Source: a virus. Taken from it: 40,332 nt of DNA. Below the pieces are notes generated by a model that worked only from the letters and a program-made list of their open reading frames with translations, was not told the DNA's origin and ran no database searches. Shown one piece after another: positions 13,905 through 22,723 of this stretch. Position 1 is the first letter of the stretch. Each line of letters begins with the position of its first letter. The stretch spans positions 1 through 40,332 of the IMG/VR virus record IMGVR_UViG_3300008266_000134. One strand, given 5' to 3'. Both the position numbers and the translations under genes were made by a program.

Positions 13905-14591
13905 ATGACCGCACCCTCAGCCGCCCCTGACCGCGCCTCTTTCTTCGCGTCGCTGCGCCTCATTTTCGGCCCGCTGACAGCGGCGAAGGTGCGCAGCGTC
14001 GACCGGGCGATCGACGCGCTGCTGGGCGTCGCGCCGGAGACCACGCCCATGCTGATGCCAATCGACGCCGCAGGCCTGAAGCTGATCGAACGCTTCGAAG
14101 GCATTCATGATGGTGACAGGAACACGCCGGTCCTGGAGCCGCAGATGGACCCGATCGGGATCTGGACGCTGGGCTATGGCTACGCGCTTTTTGTCGACGG
14201 CAAGGCCCTGAAGGGCGCGGCAAACAAGGCAAAGGCCTACGCTATCTGGCGGGAGATGTTTCCAGCCGGCATGACGCTGGAGGATGCGCGCTGGCTGGTA
14301 CTGAAGGTGATCGGCGAATGGTCCGGCCGGCTGGAGGCGCTGCTGGAGCGGCCTCTGAACCAGAGCCAGTCCAATGCGCTGATCAGCCTGGCCTACAATA
14401 TCGGCATCGGCATCAAGGACGGTCGCAAGGGCGACCTGGCCGACAGCGCGCTGATCGCCGCCATCAATGCCGGCCAGATGTCGAAGGCCGCCGATCATTT
14501 CCGCGACTGGGTTTTTGCGGGTGGCAAGAAGCTGCCCGGCCTGGTCACGAGGCGTGCTGCCGAGCGCGCGATGTTCCTGGAGGCCAAGTGA
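13905..14591 (+). CDS. Phage endolysin (GH24 lysozyme)
   Basis: The product is 228 residues. The lysozyme domain starts near 53: KLIERFEG carries the likely catalytic E65, D82 and T88 lie in the block DPIGIWTLGYGYA, and RPLNQSQSNALISLAYNIG is the typical downstream motif. It cleaves peptidoglycan glycan strands to release progeny. About 50 residues precede the domain, with a mildly hydrophobic stretch but no clear signal peptide, so export probably depends on a holin. It is the first gene after late promoter copy 1, with the next gene starting at its stop. Confidence 0.9.
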   Translation: MTAPSAAPDRASFFASLRLIFGPLTAAKVRSVDRAIDALLGVAPETTPMLMPIDAAGLKLIERFEGIHDGDRNTPVLEPQMDPIGIWTLGYGYALFVDGKALKGAANKAKAYAIWREMFPAGMTLEDARWLVLKVIGEWSGRLEALLERPLNQSQSNALISLAYNIGIGIKDGRKGDLADSALIAAINAGQMSKAADHFRDWVFAGGKKLPGLVTRRAAERAMFLEAK

Positions 14592-15274
14592 TGTTCGATG
14601 TGTTCGCGGTCGGCGTGGTCGGCTGGTTCTTCTATGCGTGCCTTGCCTTCGCCGTCGTCGGCCTGAGACAGGCGGTCGAAAACAGCGAGTGGCGCGATCT
14701 GGACGATCGCCTGGTCGTCACCGCCATTGCGCCGGTTGCCGCAGTGGGCCTCGCCGTGTTCTTCGGCGCGCGAGCGCTGATGTTTCTGGCGGCAAAGCTG
14801 CGCCGAATCGCTGTGCCGTTCGGGTGCCTGGTGCTGATGCTGACGCTGGTCGCGCCTGGTCAGGCCTTCGCCAGCGATACGGCGCTCGTCATCCCGTGGG
14901 GCGCCTGGCTAGCTGGCATCCTGGACGCGTCAGTCGCGCCGCTGGCCGTGCTGGCGATCTGGGGTCTGAGACGGCTGCCGGCGTGGGTGGTGGAGTCGAT
15001 CGAGCGGGCCTTCAGCGCGCGCGTCGAGCAGCTGTGCTCGCGGGCGATCGATTTTGCCGTCAAGGCAGTGGCAGCCCGAATCAGGGACAGGCAGGTGGTC
15101 ATCGATCCGGGCTCGGAGATCGTGCGCCAGGCCTATGATTATGCCGTGCGCCATGCGCCGGTCCTGTCGGAGCGCATCGGCCTGGACCTGCTGAAGGAGA
15201 AGATCTTCGCGCGGGTCGAGCCTGAGGACATCGCCTTCGCCATGGGCGCGTCAGAGCAGACGCAGGCGGCCTAA
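14591..15274 (+). CDS. Multi-span membrane protein, possible holin-associated
   Basis: The product is 227 residues. Hydrophobic segments lie at about 4-25, 43-60, 75-95 and 105-125, followed by an amphipathic, charged C-terminal half. It is too long for a typical holin. Even so, its place between the endolysin and the gp25-like gene makes an envelope or lysis role reasonable. The start ATG shares a base with the endolysin TGA. The family is not recognised. Confidence 0.65.
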   Translation: MFDVFAVGVVGWFFYACLAFAVVGLRQAVENSEWRDLDDRLVVTAIAPVAAVGLAVFFGARALMFLAAKLRRIAVPFGCLVLMLTLVAPGQAFASDTALVIPWGAWLAGILDASVAPLAVLAIWGLRRLPAWVVESIERAFSARVEQLCSRAIDFAVKAVAARIRDRQVVIDPGSEIVRQAYDYAVRHAPVLSERIGLDLLKEKIFARVEPEDIAFAMGASEQTQAA

Positions 15275-15276
15275 AC

Positions 15277-15678
15277 ATGAGTATCGACCTGTCGCTGCTG
15301 AACCTGGCCGGCCTTGGGATCATGATCGTGATCTCAGCCGCCACCTATTACCGCAGCGGCGGCTGGAACTCGAAGACCGAGGTCCAGTCCCTGACCGCGA
15401 CCCTGACCACACATGACGAGCGTCTGAAGACTGTCGAGAAGCGCATCGCCGAGCTGCCGACCGCGCAGGCGGTGAGCGACATCAAGCATGCGGTGGAGAA
15501 GCTGGACATCGCCGTTTTGGGCAAGCTGGAGGGCGTCAACATGCGCCTGACCCAGGGCGAGAAGGAAGGCCAGGCGCAGCATCACCAGGTCGAGCGCGAG
15601 CTGCATTCGCAGAGCAGCTCGATCAAGCGGATCGAGCAGTTCCTGCTCGACCAGGCCAAGGATAAGGGCCACGCATGA
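15277..15678 (+). CDS. DUF2730 protein (Mu gp25 type)
   Basis: The product is 133 residues. One N-terminal membrane helix (about 8-25) is followed by a long coiled coil (EVQSLTATLTTHDERLKTVEKRIAEL onward). This layout and the position just before gp26/gp27-like genes match Mu gp25 (DUF2730), a membrane-anchored protein of unknown function, perhaps a spanin-like or lysis accessory. It overlaps the next gene by four bases. Confidence 0.78.
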   Translation: MSIDLSLLNLAGLGIMIVISAATYYRSGGWNSKTEVQSLTATLTTHDERLKTVEKRIAELPTAQAVSDIKHAVEKLDIAVLGKLEGVNMRLTQGEKEGQAQHHQVERELHSQSSSIKRIEQFLLDQAKDKGHA

Positions 15679-15968
15679 CCTCGTTTCTGGAGGCCCATCG
15701 ACGCCATCTGCGGCTGTCGATCCTGATCCTGCTGAAGGACCAGCCGCAGTATCGCTGCAATGACAGCGTGCTGCGCGACAGCCTGAGCGTCTTCGGCTTC
15801 GACCCGTCGCGCGACCAGGTGCGCGGCGAGCTGGTCTGGCTGGAAGAGGCCGGGATGGCGGAGACGTCAGAGGCTGGCAAGCTGCTGGTCGCCAAGGCGA
15901 CCGCGCGCGGCGTCGATATCGCCGAGGGCCGGGCGCGTCATCCGGACATCCAGCGGCCGGGGGCCTAG
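15675..15968 (+). CDS. Mu gp26-like small protein
   Basis: The product is 97 residues with a winged-helix look (RLSILILLKDQPQYRCNDSVLRDSLSVFG ... RDQVRGELVWLEEAGM). This is the profile of Mu gp26-like proteins found between gp25 and the small terminase. It could bind DNA, but the function is unproven. The start overlaps the gp25-like stop. Confidence 0.72.
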   Translation: MTSFLEAHRRHLRLSILILLKDQPQYRCNDSVLRDSLSVFGFDPSRDQVRGELVWLEEAGMAETSEAGKLLVAKATARGVDIAEGRARHPDIQRPGA

Positions 15969-15972
15969 TCCC

Positions 15973-16551
15973 ATGGCCCGCGCCCGTTCGCGCATCCAGC
16001 AGGAGCTCGACGCCGGCGAGCTGGCGCAGCTGAACGCCAAAATCGTCGGCGGCAAGGACACGATCGACGACATCGCCGCCTGGCTGAAGGAAATCGGCCA
16101 CGACATCCCGCGGTCGAATGTCGGCCGGCACGTCAAATCTGTCGAAGAGGTCTCGGCCCAGATTCGGCAGTCGCGCGAAATGACGGCCGGTTTGCTGGAG
16201 CAGCTGGGGCCTGAAACCGATGATGGCTCACGCAACGCCCAGCTGATGGAGATGATGCATGTGCTGATCCACCGGGGCGTGGTGGAAATGATTGCAGATC
16301 CAAATGCCGAGGTCTCGCCCGCGGATCTCGCGCGCCTGGCCAAGACCCTGAAGGATGCTGCGTCAGCGCAGAAATCCAATGTCGATCGGCTTATCAACGC
16401 CGCCAAGCTGGTGGCGGCGAAGTCGGCCGCCAAGGAGACCGCTCAAAAAGCCGTCGCGGCGATAGACGCGATCGACCAGGCGGACCCGCAAGCCTCGCGC
16501 AAGGCGGTGCTGAAGCGCATTCGCGAAGAGATCTACGGCATCGTCGAATGA
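15973..16551 (+). CDS. Small terminase subunit-like protein (DUF3486, Mu gp27 type)
   Basis: The product is 192 residues. The basic start MARARSRIQQ, the helix-turn-helix near 30-55 (IDDIAAWLKEIGHDIPRSNVGRHVK) and the long helical C-terminus match DUF3486. This is the Mu gp27 family, assigned as the DNA-recognition subunit of the packaging terminase. It overlaps the large subunit by four bases, as expected of partners. Confidence 0.88.
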   Translation: MARARSRIQQELDAGELAQLNAKIVGGKDTIDDIAAWLKEIGHDIPRSNVGRHVKSVEEVSAQIRQSREMTAGLLEQLGPETDDGSRNAQLMEMMHVLIHRGVVEMIADPNAEVSPADLARLAKTLKDAASAQKSNVDRLINAAKLVAAKSAAKETAQKAVAAIDAIDQADPQASRKAVLKRIREEIYGIVE

Positions 16552-17957
16552 CGCCCGCCGTTCCCCTCTACCGATATCAGAAGGCATGGCTGCTGGACCA
16601 GGCGCGCTTCAAGATTGGCATGTTCGCGCGCCAGACCGGCAAGACCTTCACGACGACGCTGGAGATCGTGGACGACTGCTTCCAGGCGGAGGCGGCTGGT
16701 GGTCGCGCGCGCTGGGTGATCTTGTCGCGCGGCGAACGCCAGGCCAAGGAGGCGATGGACGAAGGCATCAAGCGCCACGCCAAGGCCTATGCGCTGGCAA
16801 TCGAGGAGAGCGAATACGAGTTCCGGCCAGACGACAATGACAAGGTCGCCTACAAGGCGCTGGAGGTGACGCTGCCTGGCGGATCGCGCATCACGGCGTT
16901 GCCCGCCAACCCCGACACAGCGCGCGGCTTTAGCGCCAATGTCTTCCTGGATGAATTCGCCTTTCACGCTGACAGCCGCGCCATCTGGGCAGCGCTTTTC
17001 CCGGTGATCTCGAAGAAGGGCCTGCGCCTTAGGATCACGTCGACGCCGAATGGCAGGGGCAACAAGTTCTATGACCTGATGACGGCGGAGGATGCGACTT
17101 GGTCTCGCCATGTCGTGGATATCCATGCCGCCGTGGCCGATGGCCTGGAGCGCGACATCGCCGAACTGAAGGCGGGTCTGAACGACGACGAAATCTGGAA
17201 GCAGGAATTCGAGCTGGAGTGGGCGGACGGGGCCGGCGCGCTGCTGGACTGGAGCCTGATCGACGGCGCGGATTCCAACGAGGCCGGCGATCCTGCAGGC
17301 TACCAGGGCGGGCTTTGCTATATCGGCAACGACATCGCCGCCCGGCGCGATCGCTGGGTCGCCGCCGTGTTCGAGTTGGTCGGCGACGTGCTGGTGCTGC
17401 GCGAGCTCGTCGTCCGCCGCAAGATCACCTTTGCCGAGCAGGACGCGATCATCGCTGGCATGATGGAGCGCTATCGCGTCGCCGGTCTTTGGATGGACCA
17501 GACGGGCATGGGCGAAAAGCCCGTGCAAGACATGGTCCGCCTTTATGGCTCGCATCGCGTCCAGGGCTGGCTGCTGACCGGGCCAGCCAAACTGTATCTG
17601 GCGACCGAGGCAAAGAAGCGTTTCGAAGACCGCCGCGTGCGGCTGGGCTCGACCGCCGAGGTGTCGCTGAACGAGATTCGCAACGATCTGTTCAAGGTCA
17701 AGCGGGTGGAAGACGCGCAGGGGCAGACGCGCCTGGTCGCCGAGCGGGACGCCACTGGCCATGCCGATATCGCCTGGGCTGTGTTCCTGGCGCTGGCAGC
17801 GGCGGACGGCGAGGCCATCGCCTATGACGGACATGTCAGTGGCGGAACGCGGCGGAAGGATGCCGGCGTCTTCTCAGGCGGCGGCAGTTCGGGCGGGCGG
17901 ATGAAGATGCTTCCCGATGAGGATGATGGGCCGCGCAACGCCGAAGGAGCCTGGTGA
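16548..17957 (+). CDS. Large terminase (Mu gp28 type)
   Basis: The product is 469 residues. Walker A ARQTGKT (about 27-33) and Walker B VFLDE (about 134-138) form the packaging ATPase. The C-terminal RNase-H-like nuclease has its acidic residues in GNDIAARRDRW, MDQTGMGEKPV and GHADIAWAVF. It pumps DNA into the prohead and cuts by headful, which in Mu-like phages packages flanking host DNA. The protein is somewhat shorter than Mu gp28. Its Gly/Ser-rich end (GGGSSGG) may link to the portal. Confidence 0.93.
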   Translation: MTPAVPLYRYQKAWLLDQARFKIGMFARQTGKTFTTTLEIVDDCFQAEAAGGRARWVILSRGERQAKEAMDEGIKRHAKAYALAIEESEYEFRPDDNDKVAYKALEVTLPGGSRITALPANPDTARGFSANVFLDEFAFHADSRAIWAALFPVISKKGLRLRITSTPNGRGNKFYDLMTAEDATWSRHVVDIHAAVADGLERDIAELKAGLNDDEIWKQEFELEWADGAGALLDWSLIDGADSNEAGDPAGYQGGLCYIGNDIAARRDRWVAAVFELVGDVLVLRELVVRRKITFAEQDAIIAGMMERYRVAGLWMDQTGMGEKPVQDMVRLYGSHRVQGWLLTGPAKLYLATEAKKRFEDRRVRLGSTAEVSLNEIRNDLFKVKRVEDAQGQTRLVAERDATGHADIAWAVFLALAAADGEAIAYDGHVSGGTRRKDAGVFSGGGSSGGRMKMLPDEDDGPRNAEGAW

Positions 17958-19663
17958 TGGCCATTCTCGATCATCGTGGCAATCCGATCGACACAGGCGA
18001 GCTGAAGCGCGAGATCGTCGCCGAGGAGCTGTCTCGCTCGGGCGGCGCGCGGTCATTCGCGTCCGATCATCCCAGCATCGGCCTGACGCCTGGCGGGCTC
18101 GCAGCCCTGCTGCGCGAGTCGGAGGATGGCGACCCGCGCCGGTATTTCGCGCTGGCCGAGGAGATGGAGGAGAAGGACCTCCATTATCTGTCGGTGCTGG
18201 GCACCAGGAAGCGTCAGGTGGCGCAGCTGGACATCACCGTCGAGGCGGCCAGCGACGCCAAGGAAGACGAGATCAACGCCGACCTGGTGCGCGCCGCGCT
18301 GGAGCAGCTGGACGAGGACTCGCTGTTCGACATGCTGGACGCGGTCGGCAAGGGCGTCTCTCTGACCGAGATCATCTGGACGCTGGACGCGAGGCAGTGG
18401 ATGCCGGAGCGCTTCGAATGGGTCGATCCCCGGATGATCGACTTCGACGACGCGACCAGGCGGCAGCTGATGCTGAAGACGATCGGCGGGCTGACCCCGC
18501 TGGCGCCGTTCAAGTTCATCGCCGTGGAGATGAAGGCGAAGTCCGGTCTGCCGGTCAGGGGCGGCATCGCGCGGGCGGCGGGCTGGTCGTATCTGTTCAA
18601 GAATTTCGCGCTGAAGGACTGGGTCCGCTTCGCAGAGGCCTATGGCCAGCCGCTGCGCGTCGGCAAGTATGCGGCAGGGGCCAGCGAGGCGGAGAAGCGC
18701 TCGCTGCTGAGATCGGTCGCGGCGCTGGGTTCGGATGCGGCGGCGATCATCCCGCAGTCGATGCTGATCGAGTTCATCGAGGCGAAGAGCCAGGGGTCTG
18801 CGGCGGACCTCTATCAGCGGCTCGCGACCTATTGCGATCACCAGGTCTCGAAGGCCGTGCTGGGCCAGACCGCGACGACGGACGCGATCGCCGGCGGCCA
18901 TGCGGTCGGCAAGGAGCACAACGAGGTCCGCGAGGACATCGAGCGCGCCGACGCCAAGACGCTGGCGCGTGCGCTGGGCCATGCCCTGGTGAAGCCGCTG
19001 GTCGACCTGAACCGCGGGCAGCCGAAGAAGTATCCCAAGATCGTCATCGGCCGGCCCGAGCAGGCCGATGCGACGCTGATGATCCAGGCGGCCGAGAAAC
19101 TGGTGCCGCTGGGCCTGAAGGTCGGCATGAACCAGATCCTGCGGGCGGTCGGCCTGAAGGAGCCGGAGAAGGATGACGAGCTGCTGGGCGTGGCCGCCGG
19201 CGCGTCGCAGACCGACCCAGGCAATGGGCTTCCGGGCCTCAACGCGCTGCCTGGAGGGCCTTCGCCACAGAACGCGCCAGGAGGGCCTGGAGCGGTGCCG
19301 CCGCTGTCCAAGGCCACGGCACGGGCTCAAGGCGGTCCTTACAGCCCTTATTCGCCCTTAAGCGGGGGATTGAGGGCTGCCGCAGCCTCGCGATCGGACG
19401 ATCTGGCCGATCCGGCGCCGGAGCGCGATCAGTTCGATGCCCTCGCCGAGCAGCTGCTGGGTGAGACGATGGACGATCAGACCGGCTGGATCGATCAGAT
19501 CCGGGCCGTCGTCGAGGACCCTTCGTTGACAAGCCTGGCGGCGGTCGGGCGTAAACTTCTGGCCATGAAGCCCTCGCTCGACGCCGAAGGCCTGGCCTCT
19601 GCGCTGGGCGACGCCATGGTCCTCGCCGAACTGGCGGGCCGCGCCGACATCGCCGGACCCTGA
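17957..19663 (+). CDS. Portal protein (DUF935, Mu gp29 type)
   Basis: The product is 568 residues. The DUF935 portal signature is seen in HYLSVLGTRKRQVAQLD, the WVDPRMIDFDD region and DHQVSKAVLGQT. It forms the dodecameric ring at the capsid vertex through which DNA passes. A Pro/Gly-rich linker (about 415-465) separates the core from a C-terminal helical extension, which matches the longer members of the family. The start ATG shares a base with the terminase TGA. Confidence 0.93.
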   Translation: MAILDHRGNPIDTGELKREIVAEELSRSGGARSFASDHPSIGLTPGGLAALLRESEDGDPRRYFALAEEMEEKDLHYLSVLGTRKRQVAQLDITVEAASDAKEDEINADLVRAALEQLDEDSLFDMLDAVGKGVSLTEIIWTLDARQWMPERFEWVDPRMIDFDDATRRQLMLKTIGGLTPLAPFKFIAVEMKAKSGLPVRGGIARAAGWSYLFKNFALKDWVRFAEAYGQPLRVGKYAAGASEAEKRSLLRSVAALGSDAAAIIPQSMLIEFIEAKSQGSAADLYQRLATYCDHQVSKAVLGQTATTDAIAGGHAVGKEHNEVREDIERADAKTLARALGHALVKPLVDLNRGQPKKYPKIVIGRPEQADATLMIQAAEKLVPLGLKVGMNQILRAVGLKEPEKDDELLGVAAGASQTDPGNGLPGLNALPGGPSPQNAPGGPGAVPPLSKATARAQGGPYSPYSPLSGGLRAAAASRSDDLADPAPERDQFDALAEQLLGETMDDQTGWIDQIRAVVEDPSLTSLAAVGRKLLAMKPSLDAEGLASALGDAMVLAELAGRADIAGP

Positions 19664-19667
19664 GGCC

Positions 19668-20993
19668 GTGGCCGAGGGCAAGCCGGAGATCGGCGCGGTC
19701 GCCTTCACCGAGGCGATCGACTTCTTCCGCGACAAGTTCCGCCTGCCGACCAGGACGTGGACCGATCTGTGGCAGGGCATGCACTCGAAGGCCTTCGTCG
19801 TGGCGGGCGCGCAGAGCGATGCGCTGCTGAAGGATTTCCAGGACGCTCTGCTGAAGGCGATGGAGGGCGGCCTGACGCTGGAGGATTTCCGCAAGGACTT
19901 CGACCGGATCGTCGCCACGCATGGGTGGAGCTATCGCGGATCGCGCGGCTGGCGCAGCCGCGTCATCTTCAACACCAATATGCGCACGGCCGGCGCGGCC
20001 GGACGCTGGGCGCAGATCGAGCGGCTGAAACAAGTGCGGCCCTACATCCGCTATGTCGCCGTCATGGATCAGCGCACCCGGCCGCTGCACCGCCAGTGGC
20101 ACGGCACCGTCCTGCCGGTCGACGATCCATGGTGGAATACGCACTTCCCGCCCTGCGGCTGGAACTGCCGCTGCTCGGTGCAGTCGCTGAGCGAGCGCGA
20201 CCTGAAGCGCTTCGGGTACAAGGTCAGTCCGTCCGCACCGCCGTCGCCGCTGGTTTCGCGGGCCGTCAACACGCCGAGCGGCGTCGTCCTGGTGAAGACG
20301 CCGGAGGGGATCGATCCCGGCTTCGCCTATAATCCGGGCAAGTTCGAGAGCGGCGGTCCGCCTCCGGGCGGCCTGGGCGGCGGCTGGCCTGGACCTTTGT
20401 GGGGCGGCGGCGACGGCGAGGCTGCGTCAGTGCGATTCCGGAGCTATTCAGGCCTCGGCAGCGAGGCGCAGCGCGACACCGCGCGCAAACTGTATCGGGA
20501 CGGCCAGCAGGATCCGGGCTTCCGGGAAGATGGCGACGCGCTGGAAGAGTACACGCGCGATGGCTATGAGGCGATCAACAGCCAGCTGCGCGACGGCTTC
20601 GACAATGGCATGGAGCGCGAGATCGCCGCGATCGACGACGCGATCGAGAATTTCAGGACGCCGGAAAGCCTGGTCGTCTATCGCGGGCTGAGAGGTGACC
20701 CGGCCCAGATCCTGAAAGTCCTGGACGCCGGCGACACGATCGAGGATCCGGCCTTCATCAGCTCGTCGCTGGAGCGCAGCGTCGCCAGCCGCTTCTCGGG
20801 CAGCGACGTCGAAGGGCCGGATGAGGGCGTTATTCTGGTCATCCTGATGCCGGACGGACGGCGCTTCTATCCGATGGACGGCAAAGGCTATGGTCTGGGG
20901 GATGAACATGAAATACTGTTGCCGCGAGACCTCGTCCTGCGCGTTGTTGAAAAGCGGGACCGGGTCATCGTCTGTGAAGTCGTCGTGGAATGA
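19668..20993 (+). CDS. F-like head morphogenesis protein fused to an ADP-ribosyltransferase
   Basis: The product is 441 residues from a GTG start four bases after the portal stop. Residues 1-190 are the Mu gpF/SPP1 gp7 minor head domain, with the conserved FNTNMRTA, YVAVMDQRTRPLHRQWHGT and PPCGWNCRCSV segments. After a Gly/Pro-rich linker (about 220-255), residues 260-441 look like an ADP-ribosyltransferase of the R-S-E class: R339 (VYRG), S365-S367 (FISSS) and E413-H-E415, the ExE motif typical of arginine-modifying enzymes. NAD is the expected donor. Being part of a head protein, the enzyme may be packaged and injected with the DNA. Confidence 0.88.
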   Translation: MAEGKPEIGAVAFTEAIDFFRDKFRLPTRTWTDLWQGMHSKAFVVAGAQSDALLKDFQDALLKAMEGGLTLEDFRKDFDRIVATHGWSYRGSRGWRSRVIFNTNMRTAGAAGRWAQIERLKQVRPYIRYVAVMDQRTRPLHRQWHGTVLPVDDPWWNTHFPPCGWNCRCSVQSLSERDLKRFGYKVSPSAPPSPLVSRAVNTPSGVVLVKTPEGIDPGFAYNPGKFESGGPPPGGLGGGWPGPLWGGGDGEAASVRFRSYSGLGSEAQRDTARKLYRDGQQDPGFREDGDALEEYTRDGYEAINSQLRDGFDNGMEREIAAIDDAIENFRTPESLVVYRGLRGDPAQILKVLDAGDTIEDPAFISSSLERSVASRFSGSDVEGPDEGVILVILMPDGRRFYPMDGKGYGLGDEHEILLPRDLVLRVVEKRDRVIVCEVVVE

Positions 20994-21148
20994 GCAAACC
21001 GAACCGTTTCATCGCAGAGCCGGCGCAGCTGAAGATCCGCAAGGGTGGTCAGGGCGAACCCGTGTCTCTGTCGGAGCTGCTCGCTCGCCAGGCGGGATCG
21101 TCGCCCGATCCCAAGACGCCGCCAAAGACATCCCTCGACAAGCCCTGA
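20990..21148 (+). CDS. Small basic protein coupled to the ADP-ribosyltransferase gene
   Basis: The product is 52 residues, beginning MSKPNRFIAEPAQLKIRKGG and ending in a Pro/Lys-rich tail. Its ATG overlaps the upstream stop (ATGA), the coupling used throughout this genome, and coding-like composition continues to the TGA at 21146-21148. It has no recognised domain. It could be a small head or assembly protein or a partner of the ADP-ribosyltransferase; only position supports either idea. Late promoter copy 2 follows 50 bp later. Confidence 0.6.
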   Translation: MSKPNRFIAEPAQLKIRKGGQGEPVSLSELLARQAGSSPDPKTPPKTSLDKP

Positions 21149-21198
21149 CATCGTCATTGCTAGGATTTCGCCTGGCCGCGTGATCGCGCCCGGCCGAG

Positions 21199-21253
21199 CC
21201 TGAAACCTTTCAGGCTTATACGGGGTGCGGCGGTGGCCCATCGTCGTCCTGCA
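21199..21253 (+). promoter_or_regulatory. Late promoter element, copy 2 (protease/capsid operon)
   Basis: CCTGAAACCTTTCAGG (21199-21214) followed by CTTATACGGG is identical to copy 1 through CTTAT. The distance to the ATG at 21254 is 55 bp. It lacks the alternating CG tract of the other two copies. The gap before it (21149-21198) holds no gene. Confidence 0.75.
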
Positions 21254-22303
21254 ATGACGCAGACCGGATCACTCATTCTCGCGCTCGCCAGCATGCAGGA
21301 CGGCACACCGCCGCCCTGGATCCAGCTGCTGCCGATCGGCATGGCGAAGCCGCGCGACGCCCGAGCGGCCTGGCAGGTGAAGGACCCGCAGGCGATCGCG
21401 CTGGCGTCGGCGAAGAACCTGCCGATGCTGATCGACGTCGACCACATCGCCGACGCCCAGCCCCAGGGCACCCGCAATCCGGCTTATGGCTGGATCGAGG
21501 AGATCGCTGCCACCGGACCGAACGGCGAAGACGGCGTCTGGGGTCGCGTCGACTGGACCGGCCTAGGCGCCAAGGCGCTGGCGGCGAAGGAGTATCGCTA
21601 CATCAGCCCCGTCTTCTTTCATGACGTTGCGCGGGACGTGAGGTCCATCGTCCGCGCCACGCTCACCAACGATCCCGCCCTGACCCTGAAGGCGCTGGCG
21701 TCTCGCCAGGCCAACGACCCGGAGAACCCCATGAGTCTTGCTGCAATCGCGGCGGCGCTGTCGCTTGCCGCCACATCGACGGAGGCCGAGATCATCGCCG
21801 CCATCGGTCAGCGCGACACTGCCGCCCAGGCGCTGGCCTCGCGGCTGCGCGATGTCGCGACCGCTGCCGGTCTCGCCGAAGGCCAGGCCGTCGACGACAA
21901 TGCCGTCCTGGCGATCGCCTCGAAGTTGAAGGCCGCGCCTGCGAAGCCCGGCGAGGGCTTCGTGCCCCAGGCAGACTTCGACAGGCTGCAGCTGCAGCTG
22001 GCGAGCGTCCAGACGTCGATCGCCGCCGGGGCGGCTGGCACTGAGGTGGACGCCGCCATCCGCGCCGGCAGGCTTGTTCCTGCTCAGCGCGACTGGGCGG
22101 TCGGCTATGCCTCGCGCGAGCCGGATGCCTTCAAAGCCTTCGTCGCCGCCCAGCCCGTCATCCTTAGCGATGGCCGTGTCGCCACCGCGGCCCCAGGCGA
22201 AGGTCAGCTGACGGCCGAGCAGAAGGCGCTCTGCAGCAATCTGGGTATCACCGAGGAGGCCTTCAAAAAAGAGATGGCCGCCACCACGAAGGGGACTGCG
22301 TAA
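21254..22303 (+). CDS. Head maturation protease (Mu gpI type)
   Basis: The product is 349 residues from the ATG 55 bp after promoter copy 2; an in-frame GTG at 21233 is less likely. The N-terminal protease domain is recognised by WIQLLPIGMAKPRDARAAW, MLIDVDHIADAQPQGTRNPAYGW and YRYISPVF, as in Mu gpI. The C-terminal half is a helical scaffold. It cleaves the scaffold during prohead maturation. An internal start at 21731 probably makes the scaffold separately. Confidence 0.9.
   Translation: MTQTGSLILALASMQDGTPPPWIQLLPIGMAKPRDARAAWQVKDPQAIALASAKNLPMLIDVDHIADAQPQGTRNPAYGWIEEIAATGPNGEDGVWGRVDWTGLGAKALAAKEYRYISPVFFHDVARDVRSIVRATLTNDPALTLKALASRQANDPENPMSLAAIAAALSLAATSTEAEIIAAIGQRDTAAQALASRLRDVATAAGLAEGQAVDDNAVLAIASKLKAAPAKPGEGFVPQADFDRLQLQLASVQTSIAAGAAGTEVDAAIRAGRLVPAQRDWAVGYASREPDAFKAFVAAQPVILSDGRVATAAPGEGQLTAEQKALCSNLGITEEAFKKEMAATTKGTA
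21731..22303 (+). CDS. Scaffold protein from an internal start (Mu gpZ type)
   Basis: An in-frame ATG at 21731 is preceded by GGAG with 6 bases of spacing. It lies at the boundary between the protease domain and an Ala-rich helical C-terminus. The product would be 190 residues, in the position of Mu gpZ, the internal-start scaffold of gpI. The start is not proven experimentally. Confidence 0.65.
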   Translation: MSLAAIAAALSLAATSTEAEIIAAIGQRDTAAQALASRLRDVATAAGLAEGQAVDDNAVLAIASKLKAAPAKPGEGFVPQADFDRLQLQLASVQTSIAAGAAGTEVDAAIRAGRLVPAQRDWAVGYASREPDAFKAFVAAQPVILSDGRVATAAPGEGQLTAEQKALCSNLGITEEAFKKEMAATTKGTA

Positions 22304-22714
22304 ATGGCTGCCGCCACCAACGATCGAAACACGCTGGAGGTCGTTCCCGGCTTCCGCGAGCTGCCCGCCGCGGCAGCCAAGAAGTTCTTCGCCGGCGCGC
22401 TCGTCTGCGCCGATGCGAGCGGGCGCGCGACGCCTGGCGCGGTCGCCACCACGTTGCGCGGCATCGGCCGCTGCGAGCGGCAGGTCGACAATCTGGCCGG
22501 CGCGGCCGGCGCGGTGACGGTGCGGGTGAAGACCGGCACGTTCCTGTTCGCCAACTCGTCTTCGGGCGACGCCATCACGAACGCCGATATCGGCCTCGAC
22601 TGCTACGTGGTCGACGACCAGACGGTCGCCAAGACCAGCGGGTCATCGACGCGCTCGGTCGCCGGCAAAGTCTATCTCGTGGACGCGCTGGGCGTCTGGG
22701 TCACCTTCGCTTAA
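22304..22714 (+). CDS. Putative head decoration/stabilisation protein
   Basis: The product is 136 residues, rich in Ala, Gly, Val and Thr and beta-strand-like (GAVTVRVKTGTFLFANSSSGD), typical of DUF2190-like capsid decoration proteins. It lies between the protease/scaffold gene and the major capsid gene, the usual position. The start follows directly on the protease stop (TAAATG). Confidence 0.65.
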   Translation: MAAATNDRNTLEVVPGFRELPAAAAKKFFAGALVCADASGRATPGAVATTLRGIGRCERQVDNLAGAAGAVTVRVKTGTFLFANSSSGDAITNADIGLDCYVVDDQTVAKTSGSSTRSVAGKVYLVDALGVWVTFA

Positions 22715-22723
22715 GGGCGCGTC

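Noticed and set aside
16533-17834. 433-codon minus-strand frame opposite the terminase gene
   Set aside because: Shadow of the terminase codons; low-complexity product and no start signal.
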